64,000 bases of DNA from assembly GCA_963839925.1 (NCBI GenBank), contig CAWIWV010000001.1, positions 248,001-312,000 of the forward strand, written 5' to 3'. The DNA comes from Bog-756 sp963839925 (lineage in GTDB: Bacteria; Actinomycetota; Acidimicrobiia; Acidimicrobiales; RAAP-2). How positions within the stretch are numbered: position 1 is the first letter of the stretch; each line of letters starts with the position of its first letter. A model generated the notes under the pieces. That model was given only the letters and a program-made list of their open reading frames with translations. It was not told the DNA's origin and ran no database searches. Positions 1 through 9,135 of the stretch are shown here, one piece after another. Both the position numbers and the translations under genes were made by a program.

Positions 1-175
1 GGGATGGCTGGGGGACGACGGGGGCAGTCGTGGCCATACTCCTGCAGCCAACGAGGATGGTCCCGCGGTTATTCCCTAGGGGTGATTCCTCTGTTCTTCC
101 GCCGCGTTGTTCGGAAAGAGTTCAGGAACAGTGGCGCGAGTGAGCCGCTCTCGAAGAGCCGGAGGGACCGAAACG

Positions 176-1444
176 CTACGAGGAAGGTCGCCCGCGCGGC
201 ACGTCACGGAAGGCGACGTTGCGGTCGAGGGCCGGCTCCCTCGGCATGCCGAGCACCCGCTCACTGATCACGTTGCGCGCCATCTCGGTCGTTCCGCCGC
301 CGATGGTCGGCACTTGACGCATGAGGAACTCCTCGCCGGCGAAGGCCAGCTCACCGTCTCCGTCGGTCCACGCAGCACCGGTGGACCCGGCGATCTCGAA
401 ACCGATGGTGCGCATCCGGGTGCCCATGAGCCCCCAGAACAGACGTCCGATCGCAGCCGCCTGATCAGGCATTGCGCCGGTCGCGACGCCGTCGGCGATC
501 CGTTGACGGAGCGCGTGACCGACCAGGTCGAGCATCTGGGCTTCGCCGACCAGTTCGCGCACTGCCGGGTCGGAGAGTGTGCCCGCCTCGAGGGCCATCC
601 GGGCGGCGAACGAGGCACCTTCGCCGTCGTGCTGGCTGCCCGCGGGGACGGTGACCAGTGGCGAGTTCAGGAGCATGCGCTCGTGGAACATCCAGCGAGT
701 GCCGACCGTCCACCCGTCGTCCACCTCTCCGATCCGATCGCTGTCGGGAACCCGCACGTCGGTCATGAACTCCTGACAGAACTCCTTGGAGCCGTTGAGC
801 ATCTCGATGCGGTGGACCTCGAGGCCTTCCTGGCGGATCGGAAGCATGAACACGGTCAGACCGCGATGTTTGGGAACGTCCCAGTTGGTCCGAGCAAGGC
901 AGAGGCCCCAGTCGGACCACCAGGCACCGGTCGTCCAGATCTTCGAGCCGTTGAGGATCCACTCCTCACCATCTCGCACGGCTGAGGTCAGGGCGCCCGC
1001 CACGTCGGATCCGCCACTCGGTTCGGAGAGGAACTGCATCCAGATCTCCTCGCCCTTGAGGATCGCCGGAATGTGTCTGAGTTTCTGCTCCTCCGTGCCG
1101 AAGTCGAGGAGCACCGCGGCGCACGGCGAGAGGGTCGGCGCTTGGATCCGTGCCGGGTACTCGTAGCCGGCGAGTTCCTCACTGAGCACGCGCTGGTAGG
1201 CCGGTGAGAGTCCCTGCCCCCCGTACTCGCGAGGGAAGCAGATGCCGGCCAAGCCGGCATCGAAGAGCATGCGCTGCACCTCGCGGTCACGGGCGACCGC
1301 TTGGAGCTCCTCCTCATCGGTCCGGTCGTTACGCAGCGGACCCATCGGCGCGCTCGACGCCGGTTTGAGGTTGGAGCGGACGAAAGCACGCGCCCGTTGA
1401 CGGAAGGCTTCGAGGTCCTCGTGCGTTGCCGGGCTGTCACTCAT
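176..1444 (-). CDS. Acyl-CoA dehydrogenase (larger subunit of a pair)
   Basis: Predicted 422-residue FAD-dependent acyl-CoA dehydrogenase that would introduce the alpha-beta double bond into an acyl-CoA thioester. The N-terminal helical domain is followed by the mid-domain substrate/FAD region (FLSEPSGGSDVA, then WTTGAWWSDW) and a C-terminal helical domain ending in the family signature GGGTTEMARNVISERVLGMPRE. Its start overlaps the stop of the next upstream gene by 4 nt (ATGA), so the two dehydrogenases are translationally coupled. Adjacent, unequal acyl-CoA dehydrogenases in actinobacteria often form heterotetramers acting on steroid or other bulky ring acyl-CoAs (known for the FadE family); that role here is inference from the arrangement. 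Substrate unknown. Confidence 0.9.
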   Translation of the reverse strand: MSDSPATHEDLEAFRQRARAFVRSNLKPASSAPMGPLRNDRTDEEELQAVARDREVQRMLFDAGLAGICFPREYGGQGLSPAYQRVLSEELAGYEYPARIQAPTLSPCAAVLLDFGTEEQKLRHIPAILKGEEIWMQFLSEPSGGSDVAGALTSAVRDGEEWILNGSKIWTTGAWWSDWGLCLARTNWDVPKHRGLTVFMLPIRQEGLEVHRIEMLNGSKEFCQEFMTDVRVPDSDRIGEVDDGWTVGTRWMFHERMLLNSPLVTVPAGSQHDGEGASFAARMALEAGTLSDPAVRELVGEAQMLDLVGHALRQRIADGVATGAMPDQAAAIGRLFWGLMGTRMRTIGFEIAGSTGAAWTDGDGELAFAGEEFLMRQVPTIGGGTTEMARNVISERVLGMPREPALDRNVAFRDVPRGRPSS

Positions 1445-2577
1445 GCCGCGACCGCCTGTCCCTGGGCGAGCACGGCGAGTCGCTGGCGATGCTCACTCGG
1501 CGTTCCGTAGAGAGCACGGTCGAGCGTGTGACGACGCAGGAAGAGGTGGATGTCGTGGTCGAAGGTCAAGCCGATGCCGCCGTGGATCTGGATGCAGTCC
1601 TGCAGCAGCTCCGATCCGAACTGCCCGACGTAGGCGCTTGCCGCGCTGATCAGTTCGGCCGAGCGCGGCGAGCCGGTCGCGACCGCCTCGACCGCCGCGT
1701 CCGCGATCCCACGGCTTGCCTCGAGCCAGGTCTTCATATCGGCGAACCGGTGCTTGAGCGCCTGGTAGGAGGCGAGCGGTCGCCCGAAGGAGTAGCGGTC
1801 GAATGCCCAGCTCACCGTGGTGTCAAAGGCGGTCTGCATTGCCCCGACTGCTTCGGTGACCGTGAGGGCGACGATGCGCTCGACTTGGGTGCGCACCTGC
1901 TGGTCGGCTGTCCCGATCTCACCGACGACAGCCGAGGCAGGGAGGCGCACCTGCTCGAAGGAGACCACCGAGAACCGTCGGGTCAGGTCGATCGTCTTCA
2001 TCGGGGTCACGGTCAGCCCGGGGGTGCCGGCGGGAACGAGTACCTGGGTCAAGGAGGAACCGGAGCGACCGGTGACCAACAGGTGATCGGCCCGGCCCGC
2101 CGATTCGACCGGTCGTTTCACTCCGTCGAGCACCACCTCGGCGCCGTCCGCCCGGATGGCCAGCTGCACCTCATCGAACGCTGAGGGCTCCGGTTCGCTC
2201 AGGCACCACGATGCGATCGACTCACCGGAGAGGATGCCGCCGATGACCTCGTGGAACTCGCTTCCCTCGGTTTCGCTCAGCGTCGCCGCAACGACGTTGG
2301 AGACGGCCAGCGGGCCCGGCGCCGCGTGCCGGCCGAACTCCCATGCGATGAGGGAGAGGTCGACCAGTCCCTGGCCGCTGATCGAGCCACCCCCGCGTTC
2401 TTCGCCGACCAGCAGCGAGGTCCATCCGAGCTCGGCGCCGCGTCGCCAGTAATCGGCGTCGAATCCCAGCGGATCGTCGCGCAGCCGGCGGAGCTGTTCG
2501 ACGGGAGCTTCCTCCGTCAGAAAGTTGGCGGTCGTCTCCTGCAGGAGCAGTTGGTCTTGATCGGGTACGCGCAGCAT
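1441..2577 (-). CDS. Acyl-CoA dehydrogenase (smaller partner subunit)
   Basis: Predicted 378-residue acyl-CoA dehydrogenase-family protein. It starts MLRVPDQDQLLLQETTANFL, typical of the N-terminal helical domain, and carries the C-terminal block IQIHGGIGLTFDHDIHLFLRR that contacts FAD across the dimer interface. It is shorter than its downstream partner at 176-1444, with which it overlaps by 4 nt. In heteromeric actinobacterial enzymes one subunit commonly lacks a complete active site; which one is catalytic here cannot be decided by eye. It lies downstream of, and in the same orientation as, the P450 at 2637-3890, so the three probably form one transcript. Confidence 0.9.
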   Translation of the reverse strand: MLRVPDQDQLLLQETTANFLTEEAPVEQLRRLRDDPLGFDADYWRRGAELGWTSLLVGEERGGGSISGQGLVDLSLIAWEFGRHAAPGPLAVSNVVAATLSETEGSEFHEVIGGILSGESIASWCLSEPEPSAFDEVQLAIRADGAEVVLDGVKRPVESAGRADHLLVTGRSGSSLTQVLVPAGTPGLTVTPMKTIDLTRRFSVVSFEQVRLPASAVVGEIGTADQQVRTQVERIVALTVTEAVGAMQTAFDTTVSWAFDRYSFGRPLASYQALKHRFADMKTWLEASRGIADAAVEAVATGSPRSAELISAASAYVGQFGSELLQDCIQIHGGIGLTFDHDIHLFLRRHTLDRALYGTPSEHRQRLAVLAQGQAVAA

Positions 2578-2636
2578 GGCGTGCTCACACTACCTGCGCC
2601 ATCTTGCCCACCGACTTTCGTGCACGCAGACCGTCA

Positions 2637-3890
2637 CTACCCGACGGGGGTGAATTCGAGGTAGAGCCGGTCGAACCCGCGGAGCATCCAGGTAGGCGTG
2701 TACTCCCAGTGCCGGTCGCCCTTCGGTCCGTGGTGGGACTCGGAGATGCGGATGTCCTCCAGCCGGTCGAACAGGCGCTGCAGGGACACGTTGGCCTCCG
2801 CTCGTGCCAAGGGAGCACCGGCGCAGGTGTGGATGCCGTGCCCGAACGCGATGTGCTGGCGGCCGTTGGGCCGGTCGAGACGCAGTTCGTCGGGGTCTTC
2901 GAACTCGCGGGGGTCGCGGTTCGCGCCGGACGGCAGCACCATGACCGTGGTGGCCGCCGGGATGTCGGTTCCGTTGACCGAGGTCGCGGTGCGTGACAGA
3001 CGGAAGGTGCCGTTGATCGGGGGCTCGAGACGGAGCACCTCCTCGAGGAAGGCCGGGATCAGATTCCGGTCGGCTCGGAGTTGGTCTTGGAGGTCGGGCC
3101 GTTCGCCGAGGGTCTTGAGCGCAGTGCCGAGGAGCCGCGCGGTGGTCTCCTGACCAGCCGCGAACAGGTTGGAGGCGATCTTCATCACGTCCTCGACCGG
3201 TGGCAGCGAGCCGTCGGGGAAGGTGGCCGTCGCGAGCCCGGTCATCACGTCGTCACGCGGCTCGCGCCGACGGTCCTCGATGTAGCCGGTGAACTTCCCG
3301 TAGAGGTACTCGAGCGGACTGTGGGTCATCTCCACGTGTGAGTGATGGGTGAGCTCCTCGAGGAACTCGGGATGGTCCTCCTCGGGAACGCCGAGCAGGT
3401 CGGCGATCACCAACATGGTGTAGGGCGCGGCGTACTCGCCGATGAACTCGCATTCGCCGCGGGCGTGGAACGTGTCGATCTGGTTGTCGGCCAGCCGGCG
3501 GAGGGACGCCTCGTTCTCCTTCAGGCTCTTCGGGGTGATCAATCGCATCAAGAGGCCGCGCTGCTCGGTGTGCTTGGGCGGGTCGAACGCGGGGATCTGA
3601 TCGCCGAAGGGAAGGTCGTACCGGTAGGTCTCGATGATGTCGGTGATGTCGTCACCCTCGAGTGGGACCGGGAACTTGGCAAAGGGGCCGATCGCCGACA
3701 CGCAGTTCGAGAAGGTGGCCTGATCGTGGTAGACGGCCACTGCTTCGTCGTAGCCGGTGACCATGTAGACACCCTGGAACGGCTCCTTCGCCACCGGGCA
3801 ACGTTCGCGGAGGTGGGCGAGATAGGGGTAGGGATTGTCGATGACATCCTCGTTGCGGAAGAAGTTGATGGAATCGAACTGGTCGCTCAA
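2637..3890 (-). CDS. Cytochrome P450
   Basis: Predicted 417-residue soluble bacterial P450 monooxygenase. The I-helix oxygen-activation motif AAGQETT, the K-helix ExxR (EEVLRLEPP) and the heme loop FGHGIHTCAGAPLAR with Cys356 as the thiolate ligand are all present. It would need a ferredoxin and reductase; the small three-cysteine ferredoxin at 12913-13155 is the only candidate partner in the window. It is the first gene of a leftward group with two acyl-CoA dehydrogenases, which suggests hydroxylation of a hydrophobic substrate before CoA activation (inference). The start has few competitors, and 47 nt separate it from the divergent SDR gene. Confidence 0.93.
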   Translation of the reverse strand: MSDQFDSINFFRNEDVIDNPYPYLAHLRERCPVAKEPFQGVYMVTGYDEAVAVYHDQATFSNCVSAIGPFAKFPVPLEGDDITDIIETYRYDLPFGDQIPAFDPPKHTEQRGLLMRLITPKSLKENEASLRRLADNQIDTFHARGECEFIGEYAAPYTMLVIADLLGVPEEDHPEFLEELTHHSHVEMTHSPLEYLYGKFTGYIEDRRREPRDDVMTGLATATFPDGSLPPVEDVMKIASNLFAAGQETTARLLGTALKTLGERPDLQDQLRADRNLIPAFLEEVLRLEPPINGTFRLSRTATSVNGTDIPAATTVMVLPSGANRDPREFEDPDELRLDRPNGRQHIAFGHGIHTCAGAPLARAEANVSLQRLFDRLEDIRISESHHGPKGDRHWEYTPTWMLRGFDRLYLEFTPVG

Positions 3891-3937
3891 CGTGGCTCCA
3901 ATGTGGTGAAGGGCGATTGCCGGGGTATGTTCAGGCG

Positions 3938-4714
3938 ATGAGTCAAGAGCTGGCGGGAAAAGTTGCGATCGTGACCGGCGGTTCGAGCGGCATCGGCCGC
4001 GCCACAGCAGAACTGTTCACCGAACACGGCGCGCGGGTGGTGGTCGCCGACGTCAACGCCGAAGCCGGTGAGGCGGTGGTCGCCGGGCTCGGAGCGTCTG
4101 CGGCGTTCAAGCAGACCGACGTGTCCGACCCCGATCAGGTCCAAGCGCTGGTCGACTTCGCGGTGGAGACCTTCGGCGGGCTCCACGTCATGTTCAACAA
4201 CGCGGGTATCTCGAGCTCGTTCCGTCGGTTTCTGCGCGACGACCTCCGCGACTTCGATCGGGTGATGGGGGTGAACCTGTTCGGCGTGATCGCCGGCACC
4301 CAGCGTGCAGGGCGACACATGGCCCAACACGGCGGGGGCTCGATCATCAACACCTCTTCGATCGGTGGCATCACCGGTGGCGGTCCGCCGATCGCCTACC
4401 GCACCTCGAAGGCGGCAGTCGTCCAGTTCAGCCGCCTGGTTGCCATCGATCTTGCCGAGTACGGGATTCGGGTCAACGCCATCGCTCCCGGGCACATCCC
4501 GACCGGGATCACCAGCTACGACCTGGGTCCGACCATCGAGCTCGACCAACCGCTGCAGCGTCAGGGGACGCCCCGCGACGTGGCCGAGGCGGTGCTCTTC
4601 CTCGCGAGCGATCGGTCGGCGCAGATCACCGGCATCGTGGTGCCGGTCGACGGGGGGACGATCGCCGGACGCCCGGTGCCCAAGCACCTGCCCGGCGCTG
4701 CCGCCCCACGTTGA
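3938..4714 (+). CDS. SDR family oxidoreductase
   Basis: Predicted 258-residue classical short-chain dehydrogenase/reductase. The cofactor motif TGGSSGIG is near the N-terminus, followed by the NNAG structural motif, the catalytic Ser in NTSSIGG, and the YRTSK active site (YxxxK). An acidic residue after the second strand (VVVADVNAE) suggests NAD preference. The frame is open from a TTG at 3917, but the ATG at 3938 gives the usual short N-terminus ahead of the first beta strand. Probably oxidises or reduces a hydroxyl/keto group of the pathway intermediate handled by the flanking P450 and alcohol dehydrogenase (inference). Confidence 0.9.
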   Translation: MSQELAGKVAIVTGGSSGIGRATAELFTEHGARVVVADVNAEAGEAVVAGLGASAAFKQTDVSDPDQVQALVDFAVETFGGLHVMFNNAGISSSFRRFLRDDLRDFDRVMGVNLFGVIAGTQRAGRHMAQHGGGSIINTSSIGGITGGGPPIAYRTSKAAVVQFSRLVAIDLAEYGIRVNAIAPGHIPTGITSYDLGPTIELDQPLQRQGTPRDVAEAVLFLASDRSAQITGIVVPVDGGTIAGRPVPKHLPGAAAPR

Positions 4715-4725
4715 TCCTCGGTCGG

Positions 4726-5361
4726 TCACGCCGGCCGCTTGCCGTCGCGCAACGCCTGCACGACCAGACCGATGACCCAGGTGATGCTCTTGGTCGCATA
4801 GGTATGGTCGATTCCCCAGTCGACGACCCGTTCGTAGGAGGCCACGCTCCACAGGACGTCGAAGATCGCCGCCACTTCTGCGCGGTCGTTTCCTGACCAT
4901 CCCTCGGTCATCTCTTCGACGGCGCCGAGCAGCGCCTCGCGCTGGCGGTCCTTTGCATCGAGGAGGGTCGGATCGAGCGGTGGGCGCTGTTCTCTCGGGT
5001 ACAGCGACACGTGATCGAAGACCTGTGCTGCGACCGTTGCGATGTCGTCGATCTGCATGCCGACCAGATCGATGCCCGCCCGCTGTTCGTTGCGGTGCAT
5101 CACCGCGTCGCGCAGACCACGCTCGCTGCCGAAGTAGCGGTAAACGGTGCGCTCGTTGACCCCGGCCCGTTCGGCGACCGCTCGCACGGTCAACTTCTTG
5201 AAGTCGCGCACCGCCGCGCGTTGGAGGAGTTCGGAGCCGGCCACGAGGATCCGCTCCCGGGTTTCGGCGGCCCGCTCGCGCCGGAGGGTCCCGTCGTAGG
5301 GGCGGCCGGTTCGTGCGGTCTTTGCCCGCTCGGGTCTGGTGGCGGTGCCCTCCACCGTCAT
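4726..5361 (-). CDS. TetR/AcrR family transcriptional regulator
   Basis: Predicted 211-residue regulator with an N-terminal TetR DNA-binding domain: an ERILVAGSELL helix, then the helix-turn-helix LTVRAVAERAGVNERTVYRYFGS, and a variable ligand-binding C-terminal domain. The frame extends upstream to 5418, but the ATG at 5361 is preceded by a strong AGGGGAGGAAAC ribosome-binding site, so the shorter start is chosen. It is divergent from the zinc alcohol dehydrogenase at 5516 with a 154-nt gap, the usual layout for a local repressor. The probable targets are therefore itself and the rightward alcohol dehydrogenase/P450/amidohydrolase group. Confidence 0.88.
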   Translation of the reverse strand: MTVEGTATRPERAKTARTGRPYDGTLRRERAAETRERILVAGSELLQRAAVRDFKKLTVRAVAERAGVNERTVYRYFGSERGLRDAVMHRNEQRAGIDLVGMQIDDIATVAAQVFDHVSLYPREQRPPLDPTLLDAKDRQREALLGAVEEMTEGWSGNDRAEVAAIFDVLWSVASYERVVDWGIDHTYATKSITWVIGLVVQALRDGKRPA

Positions 5362-5394
5362 GCGTTTCCTCCCCTTGCTTTCATGTCGTACTGT

Positions 5395-5408
5395 GACACT
5401 AAGCTGTC
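5395..5408. promoter_or_regulatory. Candidate TetR operator half-sites
   Basis: The sequence GACACTAAGCTGTC has GACA/TGTC inverted arms around six bases, in the 154-nt gap between the TetR gene and the divergent alcohol dehydrogenase. The position suits a shared operator. The arms are only 4 bp, so chance is a real possibility. Confidence 0.3.
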
Positions 5409-5515
5409 GGACGGTCAAACGCGGGCCAGGTCAAGAGACCGCCGGGATCGCCGAGACCACCCGGCAACTGCCGGAGCAAACTGCCCACCGGGGACGGCCC
5501 AGGGGATGGGGGACG

Positions 5516-6661
5516 ATGAAGACGCGTGCAGCGGTGTTGTGGGGTCGGGAGCAGGATTGGAAGATCGAGGAGATCGACCTCGATCCACCGGGTCGGCACG
5601 AGGTGCTGGTCCAGTGGAAGGCCGCAGGTTTGTGCCACTCAGACGAACACCTCCAGTCGGCGGAGATGGGTTCGGAGGCCGGGACCGGCCAGCCTCCGCG
5701 GGAGGGGCTCTTTCCGATGGTGGGTGGTCACGAAGGGGGAGGAGTCGTCGTCGAGGTCGGTCCGGACGTGGACGCCCTCCGCGTGGGCGATCACGTCGCG
5801 GCCAGCTTCTTCCCCATCTGTGGTCGCTGCAGGATGTGCATCACCGGCCACTCCAATCTCTGTGACCTCGGTGCAAAGACCTTCGAGCGCGGCCAGATCT
5901 CCGACGGGACCGTCCGCTACCACCTCGACGGCAAGCCGATCAACGTCATGTCCAAGCTCGGGACCTTCGCCGAGTACGGAGTCAGCCACGAGGCGTCGTT
6001 GGTGGCGGTCGACCCCGACCTCCCGATGCAGGCGGTGGCGCTCGTCTCGTGCGGAGTGGCGACCGGATGGGGGTCTGCCGTCTATCGGGCGGAGGTCCAG
6101 CCCGGCGACACCGTCGTGGTGGTCGGCGTCGGCGGGGTGGGGATGAACGCGGTGCAAGGGGCGCGGATGGTCGGGGCGCGCAACGTTGTGGCGGTGGACC
6201 TCGTTGAGTTCAGACGTAAAGCTGCCCTCGACTTCGGGGCCACCCACTGCGCCGCCTCGATGGACGAAGCGATGCCCCTGGTCACCGAGCTCACCCGTGG
6301 GCAGATGGCCGACGCGGTGATCATGGTGCCGGGTGTCATGTACGGCGATCTGATGGCCGGCGGTCTGGCCCTCACCGGCAAGAACGGGACCTGCGTGGTG
6401 ACCGGTGTCGCGCCGCAGGTGCAACTCGAGGCGAGTGTCAACCTCTTCGATCTCGCCATGATGCAGAAAGAGATCAAGGGTGTGATCTTCGGGGCGGCCA
6501 ACCCCCGTTTCGACATCCCGAACCTGCTCGCCCTCTACCGGTCGGGCCAGCTGAAGTTGGACGAGCTGATCACCAACACCTACCCGCTCGATCAGATCAA
6601 TCAGGGATACCGGGACATGCTCGACGGCGTGAACATCCGCGGTGTCATCAGCTTCGAGTGA
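5516..6661 (+). CDS. NDMA-type zinc-dependent alcohol dehydrogenase
   Basis: Predicted 381-residue medium-chain zinc alcohol dehydrogenase. It has the catalytic-zinc region GLCHSDEH and GGHEGGGVV, a structural-zinc cysteine cluster (CGRCRMCITGHSNLC), and the nucleotide fold VVVGVGGVGMNAVQGA. The opening MKTRAAVLWGREQDWKIEEI and overall length match the actinobacterial Rxyl_3153-type family, described as NDMA-dependent and linked in the literature to the redox cofactor mycofactocin. No mycofactocin biosynthesis genes are in the window. The start at 5516 is preferred over an upstream in-frame start at 5339 because the upstream residues resemble no dehydrogenase and overlap the regulator. It would oxidise the alcohol made by the neighbouring P450 (inference). 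Confidence 0.9.
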   Translation: MKTRAAVLWGREQDWKIEEIDLDPPGRHEVLVQWKAAGLCHSDEHLQSAEMGSEAGTGQPPREGLFPMVGGHEGGGVVVEVGPDVDALRVGDHVAASFFPICGRCRMCITGHSNLCDLGAKTFERGQISDGTVRYHLDGKPINVMSKLGTFAEYGVSHEASLVAVDPDLPMQAVALVSCGVATGWGSAVYRAEVQPGDTVVVVGVGGVGMNAVQGARMVGARNVVAVDLVEFRRKAALDFGATHCAASMDEAMPLVTELTRGQMADAVIMVPGVMYGDLMAGGLALTGKNGTCVVTGVAPQVQLEASVNLFDLAMMQKEIKGVIFGAANPRFDIPNLLALYRSGQLKLDELITNTYPLDQINQGYRDMLDGVNIRGVISFE

Positions 6662-6728
6662 CCGAGTCGTTCCTAATAGAAATGGTCTCCTCAACAGAAT
6701 CGGTGTTCTCCATGGAAGGGAGCCAGGC

Positions 6729-7964
6729 ATGGCTGTGAACCTCGACATCGACCCGCTCGACCTGGTCGACCCGGTCCGGTTCGCTCGCAACGGGTACCCG
6801 CACGACGTCTGGGCCCGGCTCCGGGCCGAAGCTCCGGTGGCCTACATCGAGGCTCCGGGTCACCCGCCCTTCTGGGCGATCACCAAACACGCCGACATCA
6901 TGCAGGTGGCCACCCAACCGGAGCTCTTCTCCAGCTCGAAGGGGATCACCCTGGACATGGACTTGAGCGGGCTCGACGTCGTGCCCGAGATGATCGTCTA
7001 TCTCGATCCGCCCCGGCACGGTCCGATGCGGAAGGTCGCGAACAAGCGGTTCGTGAAGAGCGCGGTCCGCGACCGCGCCGCCGAGATCGAACGGATCGCC
7101 ACCGAGATCGTCGATCAGGCCTCCACCGGCGGTGAGATCGGCACCTGCGACTTCGTCGACACCTTCGCCGCGCCGTTTCCCATGGCAGTCATCTCGTGGG
7201 TGCTCGGCGTTCCGAGGTCCGACTGGAAGCTGCACTTCGACTGGACCAACGAGATCATCGGCAAGGACGACCCCGAGTACCGGCGTCCCGGGGAGACCCC
7301 CGACCAGACCTCCACCCGGGCCCGCGGCGAGTTGCACCGCTATCTGAAGCAGATGCTCGAGCTCCGCCGCGAGAACCCGCAGGACGACATGGTCACCGAG
7401 CTGCTGCACAGCGAGATCGACGGCGTTCCGCTGACCAAGAACCAACTGCTCTCCTACTTCGAACTGCTGGTCGAAGCCGGCAACCAGACCACCCGAGACG
7501 CGATCGCCGGTGGCATGCAGGCGTTCTGCGAGTACCCCGACCAGTGGGAGACGTTGAAGGAGCAACCGGAACTGCTGCCGGGTGCGGTCGAGGAGATCCT
7601 GCGCTGGGTCACCCCGATCAGCCACTTCGTGCGCACGGCAACCGCCGACTGTGAGCTGCACGGCCAGACCATCCATGCCGGCGACAAGCTGGCGCTCTAC
7701 TGGGCATCGGCCAACCGCGACGAAGAGACCTTCGAGGATCCCTTCGAGTTCCGGGTCGACCGAAAGCCGACCCCCACACTGGTGTTCGGTTTCGGCCCCC
7801 ATCTCTGCATGGGCGCCCACGTCGCACGCGCCGAGATGCAGTCGATGTTCGGACTGCTGATCGCTCGTATGGAGTGGTTCGAGCAGGCGGGACCGGTCGA
7901 GCGCCTCAACTCCACGGTCAACGGCGCGGTCAAGCACCTCCCGATCCGCTACCGACTCACCTGA
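6729..7964 (+). CDS. Cytochrome P450
   Basis: Predicted 411-residue P450 with the I-helix motif EAGNQTTRDA (Asn in place of the more common Glu/Asp before Thr), the ExxR motif EEILRWVTP and the heme loop FGFGPHLCMGAHVAR with Cys360. The start at 6729 has GGAAGGGAGCC upstream; the longer frame from 6642 would overlap the alcohol dehydrogenase. It lies 67 nt downstream of the dehydrogenase and 8 nt before the next gene, so it is probably in one operon. It is clearly a different subfamily from the P450 at 2637-3890, so the two are unlikely to be recent duplicates. Confidence 0.92.
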   Translation: MAVNLDIDPLDLVDPVRFARNGYPHDVWARLRAEAPVAYIEAPGHPPFWAITKHADIMQVATQPELFSSSKGITLDMDLSGLDVVPEMIVYLDPPRHGPMRKVANKRFVKSAVRDRAAEIERIATEIVDQASTGGEIGTCDFVDTFAAPFPMAVISWVLGVPRSDWKLHFDWTNEIIGKDDPEYRRPGETPDQTSTRARGELHRYLKQMLELRRENPQDDMVTELLHSEIDGVPLTKNQLLSYFELLVEAGNQTTRDAIAGGMQAFCEYPDQWETLKEQPELLPGAVEEILRWVTPISHFVRTATADCELHGQTIHAGDKLALYWASANRDEETFEDPFEFRVDRKPTPTLVFGFGPHLCMGAHVARAEMQSMFGLLIARMEWFEQAGPVERLNSTVNGAVKHLPIRYRLT

Positions 7965-7972
7965 GGAGCGCT

Positions 7973-9097
7973 ATGCCCGATCGCACCTTCGACACCGCGA
8001 GCATCTACTCGTGCGACGACCACCTCGATCTGCACGCGGTCCCACCCGACCTGTGGCAGACCCGGATCCCCAAGGGATTGTCCGAGCGAGCGCCGCGGGT
8101 CGAGACCCGGGACGGTCAACCGACGTGGATCTGCAACGATCGAGTGCTCGGTCGGAGCGGCCGGCCGAAGGGCGCGAGCCTCCTGAAAGATCTGAGTGCG
8201 GTCAGTCGGGCCGGCCTCGACGACGACGGCTTCCGGGTCGGCAATCCGGCGCTGCGGCTCTCGGACATGGACCTCGACGGCGTGTGGGCCTCGGTCATCT
8301 ACGGGCCGGTGCCCCTCACGCTTTCGATCCCCGAACCCGACCTTCAGGAAGCCTGCTATTCCGCGTGGAACGACTGGGCCATCGAGGAGTTCAACGCGGC
8401 GGCGCCCGACCGGCTGTGCGTGCTCGCGATCCTCCCGAGTCACTCCCCGGAGGCTGCAGCGGCCGAGCTCGAACGATCGGCTCAGATCGGCCACCGCGGG
8501 GCCATCGTCAACGTCTTCGACTTCGATCCGGGGGATCCGGCCTGGGATCGGCTGTGGGCGGCCGCCGAGAGCACCGGCCTCCCGATCAGCTTCCACGTGA
8601 AGGGTGGGATCTCCCCGAACCTGACCTACGAGGTCGGCAAGTGGAAGTCGGCGGCCTTCGCCACCCTGCTCCCGCTCCAGCTCGACGAACCGCTGGCGAC
8701 GATGGTCTTCTCGGGGGCGCTCGAGCGGCACCCGGGGATGACGCTCGTTCTCGCGGAGGCGGGAGTGGGTTGGCTTCCCTACTTCCTCGACCGGATGGAT
8801 CTCGAGTGGACGATGCTCCGCGACAAGCTCGACTACGCGCCGGCGATCGCACCGAGCGAGCTGTTCCGACGGCAGGTCATCGCAACCTTCGAGGAGGAGG
8901 AGTTGGCGTACGAGTTCATCCCTCGCCTCGGTGCCGACTCGTGCATGTGGGCGTCCGACTTTCCGCACACCGACAGCACTTTCCCCGAGTCGCGGCGTGC
9001 CATCGAGGAGACCCTCGGATCCCTGCCGGCCGAGGATCGTCGCAAGATCACCGCGCTCAACTGCGCCCGGCTGTACGGCTTCGAACATGTCGCGTAG
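7973..9097 (+). CDS. Amidohydrolase (amidohydrolase-2 type TIM barrel)
   Basis: Predicted 374-residue metal-dependent hydrolase or decarboxylase. The N-terminal metal motif is degenerate (SCDDHLDLHAVPPDLW instead of the usual DxHxH). A barrel His is seen in PISFHVKGG, and the C-terminal block CMWASDFPHTDSTFPES supplies the conserved Asp-containing metal/acid motif. Members include ACMSD-like decarboxylases and many uncharacterised actinobacterial catabolic enzymes. It starts 8 nt after the P450 stop, with a GAGGAGCG ribosome-binding site. It is not closely similar to the amidohydrolase at 16123-17319, although both share the C-terminal SDxPHxxxxxP pattern. Confidence 0.85.
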   Translation: MPDRTFDTASIYSCDDHLDLHAVPPDLWQTRIPKGLSERAPRVETRDGQPTWICNDRVLGRSGRPKGASLLKDLSAVSRAGLDDDGFRVGNPALRLSDMDLDGVWASVIYGPVPLTLSIPEPDLQEACYSAWNDWAIEEFNAAAPDRLCVLAILPSHSPEAAAAELERSAQIGHRGAIVNVFDFDPGDPAWDRLWAAAESTGLPISFHVKGGISPNLTYEVGKWKSAAFATLLPLQLDEPLATMVFSGALERHPGMTLVLAEAGVGWLPYFLDRMDLEWTMLRDKLDYAPAIAPSELFRRQVIATFEEEELAYEFIPRLGADSCMWASDFPHTDSTFPESRRAIEETLGSLPAEDRRKITALNCARLYGFEHVA

Positions 9098-9135
9098 CCG
9101 GCTGAATCAACACAACCAATCGGAGGAGCGTCGCT

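Noticed and set aside
1..175. Possible gene start at the left edge
   Set aside because: The short frames here lack a ribosome-binding site, domain or codon bias; I see only the region downstream of the acyl-CoA dehydrogenase.
107..985. 292-codon plus-strand open frame at the window start
   Set aside because: Antisense of the acyl-CoA dehydrogenase at 176-1444; the dehydrogenase frame has all family motifs.
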